64,000 nt of DNA. It comes from Acidimicrobiia bacterium. GTDB lineage: Bacteria > Actinomycetota > Acidimicrobiia > Acidimicrobiales > AC-14. The stretch covers positions 1 through 64,000 of the forward strand of contig JAHFUR010000012.1 of the NCBI GenBank assembly GCA_023264995.1. Reading direction: 5' to 3'. The notes beneath the pieces were generated by a model. It saw nothing but the letters and a program-made list of their open reading frames with translations, was not told the origin of the DNA and did no database searches. Positions 1 through 7,169 of the stretch are shown here, one piece after another. Position numbers and translations under genes: made by a program. Numbering within the stretch: the stretch's first letter is position 1; every line of letters starts with the position of its first letter.

Positions 1-115
1 CGGCGTCCGGCTCGACGAGCACGACCGTGGCCCCGCCGGCGGCCAGCCGGGCCGCCAGCCCGGCGGCGCCGTCCCAGTCGACCGGGACGACGACGACCTT
101 GCCCGACAGTGCCAT
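1..115 (-). CDS. N-terminal fragment of an NAD(P)-binding-type protein (runs off window)
   Basis: Only the first 38 codons lie in the window. The ATG is read on the minus strand at 113-115. The peptide starts MALSGKVVVVPVD and continues into a run of alternating Ala/Gly helix and a second hydrophobic strand (GATVVLVEPD). That is the beta-alpha-beta start seen in short-chain dehydrogenases and related Rossmann proteins. The glycine-rich TGxxxGxG loop of classical SDRs is absent: the position reads VDWDGAAG. It may therefore be a degenerate SDR-like protein. The class is inferred from this start alone and the product is not certain. Confidence 0.4.
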   Translation of the reverse strand, partial: MALSGKVVVVPVDWDGAAGLAARLAAGGATVVLVEPDA

Positions 116-183
116 GCCCCCCAGTCCACTCCAACCGGTGACGCTTCGCCGGCGGGCGGAATGCTGACCAGCTCGGTCGGGTT

Positions 184-189
184 TAAGAT
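184..189 (+). promoter_or_regulatory. -10 box TAAGAT, leaderless start of the DUF4395 gene
   Basis: TAAGAT fits the actinobacterial TANNNT -10 pattern. It is followed by six bases and then the ATG at 196, so transcription would begin at or next to the start codon. No Shine-Dalgarno is present. Confidence 0.5.
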
Positions 190-195
190 GGCGAC

Positions 196-624
196 ATGCC
201 GACTCCCGCACCGATCGACGCCAGGGGGCCCCGCTTCAACCAGGGGGTGCTGGCGGTCGCGCTCCTCGGCGGCTTCCTGGTCGACTGGCGCCCCGTGGTC
301 CCCCTCTTCGCCCTCGTCCTGCTGGCCGGCGCCGCCCTGGGCCCCAAGTACGGGCCGTTCCTGGCCCTGTACGCCAAGGTGATCAAGCCCCGCCTCGGGC
401 CGCCGAAGACCATGGAAGACCCCCGCCCGCCCCGCTTCTCGGCCTCGGTCGGCGTCGCCTTCCTCGGTAGCGGCACGCTGGCGTTCGCCGCCGGCCACGC
501 CGGCGTCGGCTGGGCCCTGGCCCTGGTCGTGGCCGCCCTGGCCGGGCTGTCGGCCACCACCGGCCTGTGCGTCGGCTGTGAGATCTACCTGCTCCTGGCC
601 CGTCGTACCTCGGTCGTGGGCTAG
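196..624 (+). CDS. DUF4395 family membrane protein
   Basis: This 142-residue integral membrane protein has hydrophobic segments at about residues 18-50 and 75-125. The family signature CVGCEIY lies near the C-terminus (about residues 124-130). DUF4395 proteins are of unknown biochemical role but often sit beside thioredoxin-like or sulfurtransferase genes. The next gene, 6 bases downstream, is a membrane-anchored thioredoxin, so the two probably form one operon handling thiol or sulfur redox at the membrane (inference). The start is set by the -10 box six bases upstream and the lack of any ribosome binding site. Confidence 0.8.
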   Translation: MPTPAPIDARGPRFNQGVLAVALLGGFLVDWRPVVPLFALVLLAGAALGPKYGPFLALYAKVIKPRLGPPKTMEDPRPPRFSASVGVAFLGSGTLAFAAGHAGVGWALALVVAALAGLSATTGLCVGCEIYLLLARRTSVVG

Positions 625-630
625 CCGGCG

Positions 631-1017
631 ATGTTCCTGGCCCGAGGCACCGTCGTCATCGTCGTCCTGTTCGCCGTCGCCTTCGCCGGCCGCCTGTACC
701 GGGCCTGGCGCTCCGGGTTGCAGGCCGACCGTCCGGCGCACCCGCTGGTGCCGGCGTCGCTACTGGCCGGCGCGGCCCGCACGTGGGTGGTCTTCACGTC
801 GCCCTACTGCGCCACCTGCGGCCCGGTCGCCGACCGCCTCCAGCTCTCCGACCCGTCTGCCCGAGTCGTGAAGGTCGACGCCACCCGCGAACCTCACTTG
901 GCCGGCGCCTTCTCGGTCCGTTCCGCCCCCACGGTGCTGCTGGCCGACGCCGCCGGCAACGTGACGGCCCGCCTGGTCGGCGCCGAGGCGGTCGAGGCCT
1001 ACGTCGCCGCCCGCTGA
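631..1017 (+). CDS. membrane-anchored thioredoxin-like protein
   Basis: The protein has 128 residues. An N-terminal membrane segment (about residues 5-22) is followed by a short linker and a thioredoxin fold. The redox motif is CATC in FTSPYCATCGPV (about residues 58-65). A cis-Pro loop, SAPTVLL, is visible near residue 100. The CATC spacing is correct for dithiol-disulfide exchange, but the first-turn sequence differs from the classic WCGPC. The fold would face the extracytoplasmic side if the anchor is a signal anchor. It is co-oriented with the DUF4395 gene and probably cotranscribed with it. A perfect palindrome follows its stop codon. Confidence 0.82.
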   Translation: MFLARGTVVIVVLFAVAFAGRLYRAWRSGLQADRPAHPLVPASLLAGAARTWVVFTSPYCATCGPVADRLQLSDPSARVVKVDATREPHLAGAFSVRSAPTVLLADAAGNVTARLVGAEAVEAYVAAR

Positions 1018-1020
1018 TCC

Positions 1021-1076
1021 CCGAGCGTTTGGTCAATCGGGGGTGAGATAACACCCCCGATTGACCAAACGCTCGG
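1021..1076. repeat. palindromic element, copy 1 (perfect 25-bp stems, likely bidirectional terminator)
   Basis: Left arm 1021-1045 and right arm 1052-1076 are exact reverse complements with a 6-base loop (AGATAA). The arm contains CGTTTGGTCAATCGGGGGTG. It starts 3 bases after one gene's stop and ends 5 bases before the convergent rfbC stop. Related palindromes occur at 14621 and 31971. No T-tract follows, so if it terminates transcription it does so by the hairpin alone. Confidence 0.8.
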
Positions 1077-1081
1077 TGGCG

Positions 1082-1639
1082 CTACGTCCGGAGGCCCCAG
1101 TAGGGCTGGCGGCCGGCGGGGATCTCGGACCGGAGCGGGTTCTTCTTGTCCCGCTCCGAGAGGATCGGCTCGGTGAGCCGCCAGTCGGCGGCCAGCGCCG
1201 GGTCGTCCCAGGCGACGCCCAGCTCGTCGTCGGGGTTGTAGTACTGGTCGACCATGTAGGTGATCGTCAGGTCGGTGAGGGCGGCGAAGCCGTGGGCCAC
1301 ACCCGGCGGGATGAACACGCCCCGGCCGTCGGCCTCGCCAACCTCCAGGTGGAGGGTGGACCCGTCGGTGGGCGAGCCTTCGCGCAGGTCGTGGAGCACC
1401 ACCAGCGAGTCACCCCGGGTGAAGTACCAGTAGTCGGCCTGGTGGAGGTGGTAGTGGAGGCCGACGACGGTGCCCTGGGCCTTGTCCGACCGGTTGCCCT
1501 GCACCATCTCCCGCCCGTGAGGGAACCACGAGCGCCGGTAGGTTTCGACGAAGCGGCCGCGGGAATCGCCGAAGGCCGTGGGCTCGACGATGTAGACGCC
1601 CTTGATGACGTCGGACTCGGTGACGGTTGCGAAGCTCAT
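1082..1639 (-). CDS. rfbC: dTDP-4-dehydrorhamnose 3,5-epimerase (RmlC family)
   Basis: This 185-residue cupin-fold protein has the normal RmlC length. The catalytic-His segment GLHYH is at about residues 60-64. IPPGVAHGF (about 110-118) and YYNPDDELGVAWDDP (about 133-147) carry the family's substrate-loop and Tyr/Glu features. RmlC proteins epimerise C3 and C5 of dTDP-4-keto-6-deoxyglucose on the way to dTDP-rhamnose. The residue just before GLH is Val rather than the usual Arg (RGLH), so specificity for a related deoxysugar is possible. No rfbA, rfbB or rfbD is adjacent. The start codon overlaps the stop of the upstream flavin reductase gene (ATGA). Confidence 0.85.
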   Translation of the reverse strand: MSFATVTESDVIKGVYIVEPTAFGDSRGRFVETYRRSWFPHGREMVQGNRSDKAQGTVVGLHYHLHQADYWYFTRGDSLVVLHDLREGSPTDGSTLHLEVGEADGRGVFIPPGVAHGFAALTDLTITYMVDQYYNPDDELGVAWDDPALAADWRLTEPILSERDKKNPLRSEIPAGRQPYWGLRT

Positions 1640-2148
1640 AGTTCGAAGCGACCGTAGCCGCCGCGATAGAAGATCAGCGGACGACCCTCGTGCTCGACGT
1701 CGAGAGCGTGGACACGGCCGACGACGATCAGGTGGTCGCCGGCGGGGTGCTCGGCCTCAACCGTGCAGTCGACCCAGGCCAGGGCCCCGGCCAGGACCGG
1801 GGCGCCCGAAGGCGCCGGTCGCCACCCCACACCCTGGAACCGGTCGGGGCCGTGAGCGGCGAAGGCCCGCGACAGCGCCTCCTGGTCCTCGGCCAGCACG
1901 TTCACGCAGAACGACCCGGCGGTCCGCAGCCCAGGCCAGGTGGACGACCCCACCCCCACGCAGAACGCCACCAGTTCGGGTGCCAGCGATACCGAGGTGA
2001 AGGAGTTCACCGCCAGCCCGACCGCGTGGCCGTCCACGGTGCCCGTGACCACGGTGACGCCGGTGGCGAAGTGGCCGAGCACCTGGCGGAACCGGGCCGC
2101 GTCGATGCCCTGCGGCCCGGATGCGTTGCCGTGAAGGTCGATCGGCAC
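1636..2148 (-). CDS. flavin reductase-like FMN-binding protein
   Basis: The protein has 170 residues with the split-barrel flavin reductase fold. The family opening FRQVLGHFATGVTVVT is at about residues 20-35, followed by VNSFTSVSL, the STWPGLRTAGSFCVNVL segment and the terminal FYRGGYGRF. Members use NAD(P)H to supply reduced flavin to a partner monooxygenase. No partner is visible next door, so the electron acceptor is unknown. The start is a GTG and the 3' end overlaps rfbC by four bases, which suggests cotranscription. Confidence 0.82.
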   Translation of the reverse strand: MPIDLHGNASGPQGIDAARFRQVLGHFATGVTVVTGTVDGHAVGLAVNSFTSVSLAPELVAFCVGVGSSTWPGLRTAGSFCVNVLAEDQEALSRAFAAHGPDRFQGVGWRPAPSGAPVLAGALAWVDCTVEAEHPAGDHLIVVGRVHALDVEHEGRPLIFYRGGYGRFEL

Positions 2149-2212
2149 ACGCTACGCGCCACGGTCCTCCCGTCGGGCAGGATGGGCGGGACACGACAAC
2201 AGGAGGAAGCAC

Positions 2213-2527
2213 ATGGCGAACTGTTTGCTGGTGTTCAAGGGTGGGAGCGTGCCCGAGACCGAGGAGGAGCAGCAGGCCGTCATGAGCGCGTGGGGCGCGT
2301 GGTTCGCCACCCTGGGCGAGGCCGTCATCGACCCGGGGAACCCCTTCGGCGGGTCGATGACCGTCGGCCCCGATGGCACGGCCACCGACGGCGCCGGTTC
2401 CGAGCTCACGGGCTACACCGTGCTGGCCGCCGAGAACCTGGCCGCGGCCACCGAGATGGCCAAGACGTGCCCCATCCTCGCCGGCGGCGGCACCATCGAG
2501 GTGTACGAGACGTTCGACGTCATGTAG
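2213..2527 (+). CDS. YCII-related domain protein
   Basis: A small 104-residue protein of the dimeric ferredoxin-like (YCII / DGPF) superfamily. It starts MANCLLVFKGG, has an acidic EEEQQAVMSAWGAW helix, and ends with the KTCPILAGGGTIEVYETFDVM strand typical of the DGPF subgroup. These proteins bind small ligands or act as accessory enzymes, but the function here is unknown. A strong ribosome binding site (AGGAGGA) lies 6 bases before the ATG. The stop overlaps the convergent mutY stop by eight bases. Confidence 0.78.
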   Translation: MANCLLVFKGGSVPETEEEQQAVMSAWGAWFATLGEAVIDPGNPFGGSMTVGPDGTATDGAGSELTGYTVLAAENLAAATEMAKTCPILAGGGTIEVYETFDVM

Positions 2528-3413
2528 GCAGGCGCAGCTCGGCGCCGGCCAGCACGGCCAGGCCGTCGGCGACCAGGCCGGCGGCCGCCCGGGCCGCACG
2601 GTCGGGGTCGGCCGGCCAGCCGGCGGCGTCGGCCCATGCCGTCTGAGCCACGGGGCCGCGCCGGAGGGCGTCGACAAGGCGGCCGCGGCCCTGGCGGTCG
2701 GACCCGGCGAAGGTCGACTGCCGGCGGCCGGCACCCGCGGACCCGACCGCCGGGTCGGGCTCGGGGGCGCCGCACGAGGCCCATGCGCAGCAGGCCCGCA
2801 CCGGGCAGGACTGGCACCGGGGTGCGGTCTTGGTGCACACGGCGGCGCCGAGGTCGAGCATGGCCTGGTTCCAGGCCCACCCGGCGCCGGCGGGCACGAG
2901 CTCGTCGGCCAGGGCCTGGGCCTCACCTCGGCTGAGCGGCCGGCCGGCAGCGGCCCGGGCCAGGACCCGGGCGCTGTTGACCTCGACGACCCCCACGTCG
3001 GCCTCGAAGGCGAAGGCCAGCACGGCCCGAGCCGTGTACGGCCCGACGCCGGCGAGCGCGACCAGCTCGGGCAGGGTCACCGGCAGCGCGCCGCCGTGGC
3101 GTTCGACGATCTCGCCGGCGGCCCGGTGCAGGTTGACCGCCCGGCGGTTGTACCCGAGGCCGGCCCACGCCCGGACCACGCTGGCCACGGGCGCTGCGGC
3201 GGTGGCGGCCGGCGTGGGGAACTCGACGAGGAACGCTTCGTACCGGGGGACGACGCGCGCCACTTGCGTCTGCTGGAGCATCAGCTCGCTCACGAGCACG
3301 GCCCAGGGGTCACGGGTCCGCCGCCAGGGCAGGTCGCGCCGGGAGCGGGCGGCCCACGCCATGAGCGAATCCTGCAGGGCCTCCACCCGGAGCGAGCGTA
3401 ACGTCGCCACCAT
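2520..3413 (-). CDS. mutY: A/G-specific adenine glycosylase (MutY type, short form)
   Basis: The protein has 297 residues. Landmarks are DLPWR, SELMLQQTQVARV (catalytic Glu), the helix-hairpin-helix LAGVGPYTARAV, and a complete [4Fe-4S] pattern C-x6-C-x2-C-x5-C. MutY removes adenine opposite 8-oxoguanine. The position of the catalytic Asp after the hairpin reads VVEVN instead of L/VD-x-N, so Asp is replaced by Glu. The C-terminal part is about 85 residues with the GSDRQGRGRL motif, shorter than the E. coli form. The ATG chosen overlaps the ATG of the divergent methyltransferase. A GTG at 3386 is an alternative start. Confidence 0.85.
   Translation of the reverse strand: MVATLRSLRVEALQDSLMAWAARSRRDLPWRRTRDPWAVLVSELMLQQTQVARVVPRYEAFLVEFPTPAATAAAPVASVVRAWAGLGYNRRAVNLHRAAGEIVERHGGALPVTLPELVALAGVGPYTARAVLAFAFEADVGVVEVNSARVLARAAAGRPLSRGEAQALADELVPAGAGWAWNQAMLDLGAAVCTKTAPRCQSCPVRACCAWASCGAPEPDPAVGSAGAGRRQSTFAGSDRQGRGRLVDALRRGPVAQTAWADAAGWPADPDRAARAAAGLVADGLAVLAGAELRLPT
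3399..3404 (+). promoter_or_regulatory. -10 box TAACGT, leaderless start of the methyltransferase gene
   Basis: TAACGT is followed by seven bases and the ATG at 3412. It lies inside the 5' end of the divergent mutY reading frame. Confidence 0.5.
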
Positions 3414-4056
3414 GATCGAGCTGGGCCTGCGCAACGACGTGTACCGCCGCCCCCTCATGACCGCCCTCGACCGGCTCGGCCTGCGCGAGGGGTGGCGCTG
3501 CGCCGACATCGGCGCCGGTGGGGGCGATGTGAGCGTGGCCCTCGCCGAGATCGTCGGCCGTGACGGCCGCATCTACGCCGTCGACATCGACCCTGCGGCC
3601 CGCGACCAGGTCGCCGAAGTGGCGGCCGCGTCGGCCCAGGTGGTGGCCATCACCCAGGCCGGCGAGGACCTGTTGCTCCCGGAGGCCGTCGACCTGGCCT
3701 TCTGCCGGTTCCTCCTGTTGCACGTGCACGAACCCCTGGTCGTGCTGTCCCGGATGGGCGCCGCGGTGCGGCCCCGGGGCTGGGTCGTCGTCCAGGAACC
3801 GATCACCAGCGCCGGCCGGGTCGACGGCGCGCCCATGTCGATGCCCGACGCCCGCCACCCCGACATCGGCGCCCTCCTGCCGGCGCTCGCCCGCCAGGCC
3901 GGCCTCGAGGTGGTGGACGCGTGGGCCGAGGCGCCGGCCGGCGCCGGCCCCGGGCCCGTCGCCGACTACCTGGCCCACCTCACCGGCGTCGACCCCGGCG
4001 ACGACCCGGTCGTCCTCCCGCCACTGGTCACCGTCGTGGCCCGCCGCCCCGACTGA
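3412..4056 (+). CDS. class I SAM-dependent methyltransferase
   Basis: The 214-residue protein has a Rossmann SAM-binding fold. Motif I reads CADIGAGGGDVSVAL (about residues 26-40), and the acidic end of strand 2 is YAVDIDP (about 56-62). The motif IV region VDLAFCRFLLLHV follows, then the post-I strand GWVVVQEP. This is the UbiE/Methyltransf_11 type seen in many small-molecule methyltransferases; the substrate is not identifiable. Its ATG interlocks with that of the divergent mutY gene (CATG at 3411-3414), so the two may influence each other's expression. Confidence 0.78.
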   Translation: MIELGLRNDVYRRPLMTALDRLGLREGWRCADIGAGGGDVSVALAEIVGRDGRIYAVDIDPAARDQVAEVAAASAQVVAITQAGEDLLLPEAVDLAFCRFLLLHVHEPLVVLSRMGAAVRPRGWVVVQEPITSAGRVDGAPMSMPDARHPDIGALLPALARQAGLEVVDAWAEAPAGAGPGPVADYLAHLTGVDPGDDPVVLPPLVTVVARRPD

Positions 4057-4059
4057 GCG

Positions 4060-5226
4060 TCACTGTTCATCGAGCAGCGCGTCGATCGACGACTGCCAGG
4101 TGGAGTCCACTCGCTGGATGGGACCGATCCGAGTCGGATCCTGGGGCCAGGGCACGAGGTCACGCGCCCATTTGAACCGGAAGGTCCAGCGGCCGGTCAC
4201 TGAGAACATGCAGGCGGCCAGGATGTCGAAGGCATCGAAGCTGTACTTCCGGCCGGCCCCTGAATCCCGCGTCTTCTGCGTCTCGACTTTGGCATCGCCG
4301 TCCTTGTACGTCTCCCGCAGGGCGTTCTTGCATTCGACCGTGACTACGGGGCCGGCGCGCAAGGTGACGCGGAAGTCGGGCTGACCGTCGGCATCAATGG
4401 GGCGCACCGCGGCGATCGAGGGGTCGCTGGCCAGCAACCGGCCCAGGTGGTGCTCGGCGACGCTTCCTCGGACCGCGACACCGAGACGGAAGTTGGATTC
4501 GACGATATCGAGGATCGTTGCCGCATCGATGCCGAAGAGGCGCTCAAGGACATGACGGTCCACCTGCCCTGCTCCGAACCGCTCCGCCAAGCTGATGCGG
4601 AGCGCTGTGTCGAGGCCGAGACTGGTGGCAAGCGCCTCGAACCTGGCGTAGTCGAGGAAGCGGCCCGGCTTCATCCCGACCATCGACTCGAGACCATCCC
4701 AACCGCCGGCGACGTCCCCTCGGGGCTTCTCCTTCTCCTTGGCCCACGCCGACCAGCCATGGGCGAGAACTCCAGCCTCGTGCTCGTCACGGTAGTAGCC
4801 GGAGATCCCGATCGGGAGCTCGGCGTACACGGTGGGATCGAGCCCGACGATCAGCTCCCGCTCAGGATCGACGGCCAGGACCAGTGTCACGTCCACGCCG
4901 GCCGGGTCACGGCCCAGCGGGTTGGCCTCCAGCCGGTGGTGCGTTGGGTCGCCGAAGCGGAACTGGAACCGGTGCTCGGCATGGGGCCGGTTCCTTATGA
5001 GCCGTCTCGTGGTGGTGAACGGGTAGAGCAGCAGCCCGTAGCGGTGCCCGTCCCCGTCCTCGGCTCCGAGGAACATGGGGGCGACCTTCTCCTCCGGGAA
5101 GGAACAGGAAACGACCCTCCCGCCGGCTTCGTCCACGGCGCATCTGAGCAGGTCAATGACCGGTTGACGCTTGGTGTTCACCCGGTACAATTTCGGGACG
5201 TAGGAGCGGCCTGCGAGCCCGGTCAT
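4060..5226 (-). CDS. type II restriction endonuclease (PD-(D/E)XK-like)
   Basis: This 388-residue protein follows a C5-cytosine methylase with an ATGA stop/start overlap, the classic order of a type II R-M unit. The nuclease-like site is in the C-terminal half: PDFRVTLRAG, then VVTVECKN (about residues 290-310), giving Asp...Glu-x-Lys as in PD-(D/E)XK enzymes. The N-terminal half (FQFRFGD, DVTLVLAVDPERELIVGLDP) resembles N-terminal regions I associate with methylase-linked restriction enzymes and probably contributes to DNA recognition. The cleavage site cannot be read from sequence. Codon use is visibly less GC-biased than in the neighbours, consistent with horizontal transfer. Confidence 0.75.
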   Translation of the reverse strand: MTGLAGRSYVPKLYRVNTKRQPVIDLLRCAVDEAGGRVVSCSFPEEKVAPMFLGAEDGDGHRYGLLLYPFTTTRRLIRNRPHAEHRFQFRFGDPTHHRLEANPLGRDPAGVDVTLVLAVDPERELIVGLDPTVYAELPIGISGYYRDEHEAGVLAHGWSAWAKEKEKPRGDVAGGWDGLESMVGMKPGRFLDYARFEALATSLGLDTALRISLAERFGAGQVDRHVLERLFGIDAATILDIVESNFRLGVAVRGSVAEHHLGRLLASDPSIAAVRPIDADGQPDFRVTLRAGPVVTVECKNALRETYKDGDAKVETQKTRDSGAGRKYSFDAFDILAACMFSVTGRWTFRFKWARDLVPWPQDPTRIGPIQRVDSTWQSSIDALLDEQ

Positions 5227-6428
5227 TCCAGGCCGATGGAGTGGGCAACGCTGCGGGCGACGTGCTCCGCCAACCGCGGAGGGACGGAGTTGCCGAGCTG
5301 GGCTTGTACGGACGCGCGGCGGCCAACGAACTCGAACTCGTCTGGGAAGGTAAAGAGCCGCCGGAGCTCGGGTACCCGTAGCCGGCGGTTCTCCCAGTGG
5401 AACGGCCCGACATTCGGACCGGGATGCGCCTGGATGGTGGGCGAGGGCTTGTCCGGATCCAGCTTCAACAGGAACGACCAGTAACGGGACCGCCATTCGA
5501 AGAGGGGCTCCGGGTGCCCACGCTTGGCCGTGAAGTGCAGGTAGTTCTCGCCGGGCGGGATGCTGGGCAGGAGGTGCCCCCACTGGCCCCGCACGGCCTC
5601 CTCGGCCTCGGGCTGCGTGACCAACCCGGCCAGCGCCTGCCCTGTCGTGACGTAGGGGGCGAGGCCATCCTCCGCCCCCCTGCGTCTCTCCCACAGTCCT
5701 TGGTTGGTCGGCATCGGCAGTTCGGGGAGCGCGCCGCCCTTGCGGCACCCGACCAGGAACAGTCGGGGACGGGCTTGTGGCACGCCGTAGTCGGCGGCGT
5801 TCAGGACCTTCCAGCGCGACACATAACCGGCCGCCTCGACCTCGGCCAGGAGCCGTGCGAACGCCGGCCGGCTCGCCTGATTGTCGAAGGTCAGCGCATA
5901 GACATTCTCGAGAATGAAGCAGCGGGGCCGGGCTTCGTTGAGGACCCGCGTGTACGCCTGGAGCAGGGTGGCGGCGGGATCCACGCCCGCCCGCTTCCAG
6001 TCGAGCCAGAACCCCGACTTCGAGAAGGCCACGCAGGGCGGGCCTCCCACCAGCAGCTCCGGTCGGTCCCGAAGGCTAAGGCCCCCGGCTGAGAGGATGT
6101 CACGGGTCGTCAGTCCTCGACCGGCCCGGGTGGCGAGGGGGTAGAGGTCGCCTCGCACCACCTCCCGGAGGTCGGGAAAGAAGAGCGGCGCGTTCTTTTC
6201 CATGGTGTCGGCCGCGTCACCGTCCCACTCGACTGCCGCCACGGTCGCGAAACCGGCGGCCTCTATGCCGAGGTCGAGCCCGCCCGCGCCCGAGAACAGG
6301 GAGATGGCGGCGCCGGCGGTCACGGCACCAGTCTGGTCGGCTGAGCGGCGCGCGTCGCGCACCCCCGGGCCGGCGAGAAGGCCCAGTTGCACACCGCGGG
6401 CGTAGCGATCGACGGGGCGTGGTCCCAT
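5223..6428 (-). CDS. C5-cytosine DNA methyltransferase
   Basis: The 401-residue protein carries the ordered motifs of m5C methylases. Motif I is SLFSGAGGLDLG (about residues 43-54), and motif IV with the catalytic Cys is GGPPCVAFS. Motif VI is ILENV, motif VIII is QARPRLFLVG, and motif X is QLGNSVPP near the end. It transfers a methyl group from SAM to C5 of cytosine and would protect the host from the overlapping downstream nuclease. The target recognition region between motifs VIII and IX is about 100 residues. The first 40 residues are not typical of the family, so translation may start further in. Confidence 0.92.
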   Translation of the reverse strand: MGPRPVDRYARGVQLGLLAGPGVRDARRSADQTGAVTAGAAISLFSGAGGLDLGIEAAGFATVAAVEWDGDAADTMEKNAPLFFPDLREVVRGDLYPLATRAGRGLTTRDILSAGGLSLRDRPELLVGGPPCVAFSKSGFWLDWKRAGVDPAATLLQAYTRVLNEARPRCFILENVYALTFDNQASRPAFARLLAEVEAAGYVSRWKVLNAADYGVPQARPRLFLVGCRKGGALPELPMPTNQGLWERRRGAEDGLAPYVTTGQALAGLVTQPEAEEAVRGQWGHLLPSIPPGENYLHFTAKRGHPEPLFEWRSRYWSFLLKLDPDKPSPTIQAHPGPNVGPFHWENRRLRVPELRRLFTFPDEFEFVGRRASVQAQLGNSVPPRLAEHVARSVAHSIGLE

Positions 6429-6458
6429 GGGCCAAGTAGACCAGTGCCCTGAGACATT

Positions 6459-7139
6459 TCAGTCCTCGACCGTCAGCTCCCGCAGGTAGAACCAGCAGGT
6501 CCGCCAGCGGACGACGCCCCGGACGGGCAGGCCGATGAGGTACCAGAACATGCGCCACGTCTCCCGGTAGCCCCGCTTCAGGCCGAGCTTGTGACGCTTG
6601 GTGCGATGGCTGACGCCGGCCATGACCCGCACGGTCGTCGGTAGCCGGCCTTCGGCAATGACCTCGTTGATCATGATCTCGATCGAGTAGCCGGTGCGCT
6701 TCTCGGGGTGGACGGAGTCCCAGACCCAGCGGGGGACGATGCGCTCCCCGCTGGTGGGAGGGAGGCGCCGGACGAGGGGGTTCAGCATCCCGTAGTCGAA
6801 CCAGCCGACTGACATGGCGGCCCGGCCCTCGAGGTACGGCCGGCAGATGTCCTCCAAGTGGGCGCCGGTGAGGCCGACGCAGTCGGCGTCGCAGAAGAGG
6901 ATGGCGTCCGCGTCGGTGGCCGCGACGCCGGCCTCCATGGCCTGGGCCTTCGAGCCGCTCCCCGTCTCGCGGCGGACGACCTTGGCGCCGGCGGCCAGTG
7001 CCCGGTCGGCCGTGCCGTCGGTGGAGCCGTCATCGACGACGATGACCTCGCGGGCGAAGCGACAGGCCCGCGCCGCGGCGACCACCTCGCCCACCGTCGA
7101 CGCCTCGTTGCGCGCCGGGATCACTACGTCGATCGTCAT
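6459..7139 (-). CDS. family 2 glycosyltransferase
   Basis: The 226-residue GT-A fold protein starts TIDVVIPARNEASTV and carries the nucleotide-sugar/metal motifs VVDDGSTDGT (about residues 35-44) and LFCDADC (about 81-87). The C-terminal part includes GYSIEIMINEV and a basic HRTKRHKLGLKRG stretch. A weakly hydrophobic segment lies near residues 195-212. Members transfer a sugar from a nucleotide or polyprenyl donor. The small size and motif set resemble polyprenol-phosphate or glucosyl-phosphoglycerate type enzymes, but donor and acceptor are not determinable. Confidence 0.8.
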   Translation of the reverse strand: MTIDVVIPARNEASTVGEVVAAARACRFAREVIVVDDGSTDGTADRALAAGAKVVRRETGSGSKAQAMEAGVAATDADAILFCDADCVGLTGAHLEDICRPYLEGRAAMSVGWFDYGMLNPLVRRLPPTSGERIVPRWVWDSVHPEKRTGYSIEIMINEVIAEGRLPTTVRVMAGVSHRTKRHKLGLKRGYRETWRMFWYLIGLPVRGVVRWRTCWFYLRELTVED

Positions 7140-7169
7140 GTGGGCGACGATGTTAAGGCCTGCTCGCCG

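Noticed and set aside
5397-6092. 231-codon plus-strand frame over the DNA methylase
   Set aside because: It is antisense to intact methylase motifs and lacks start signals or homology.
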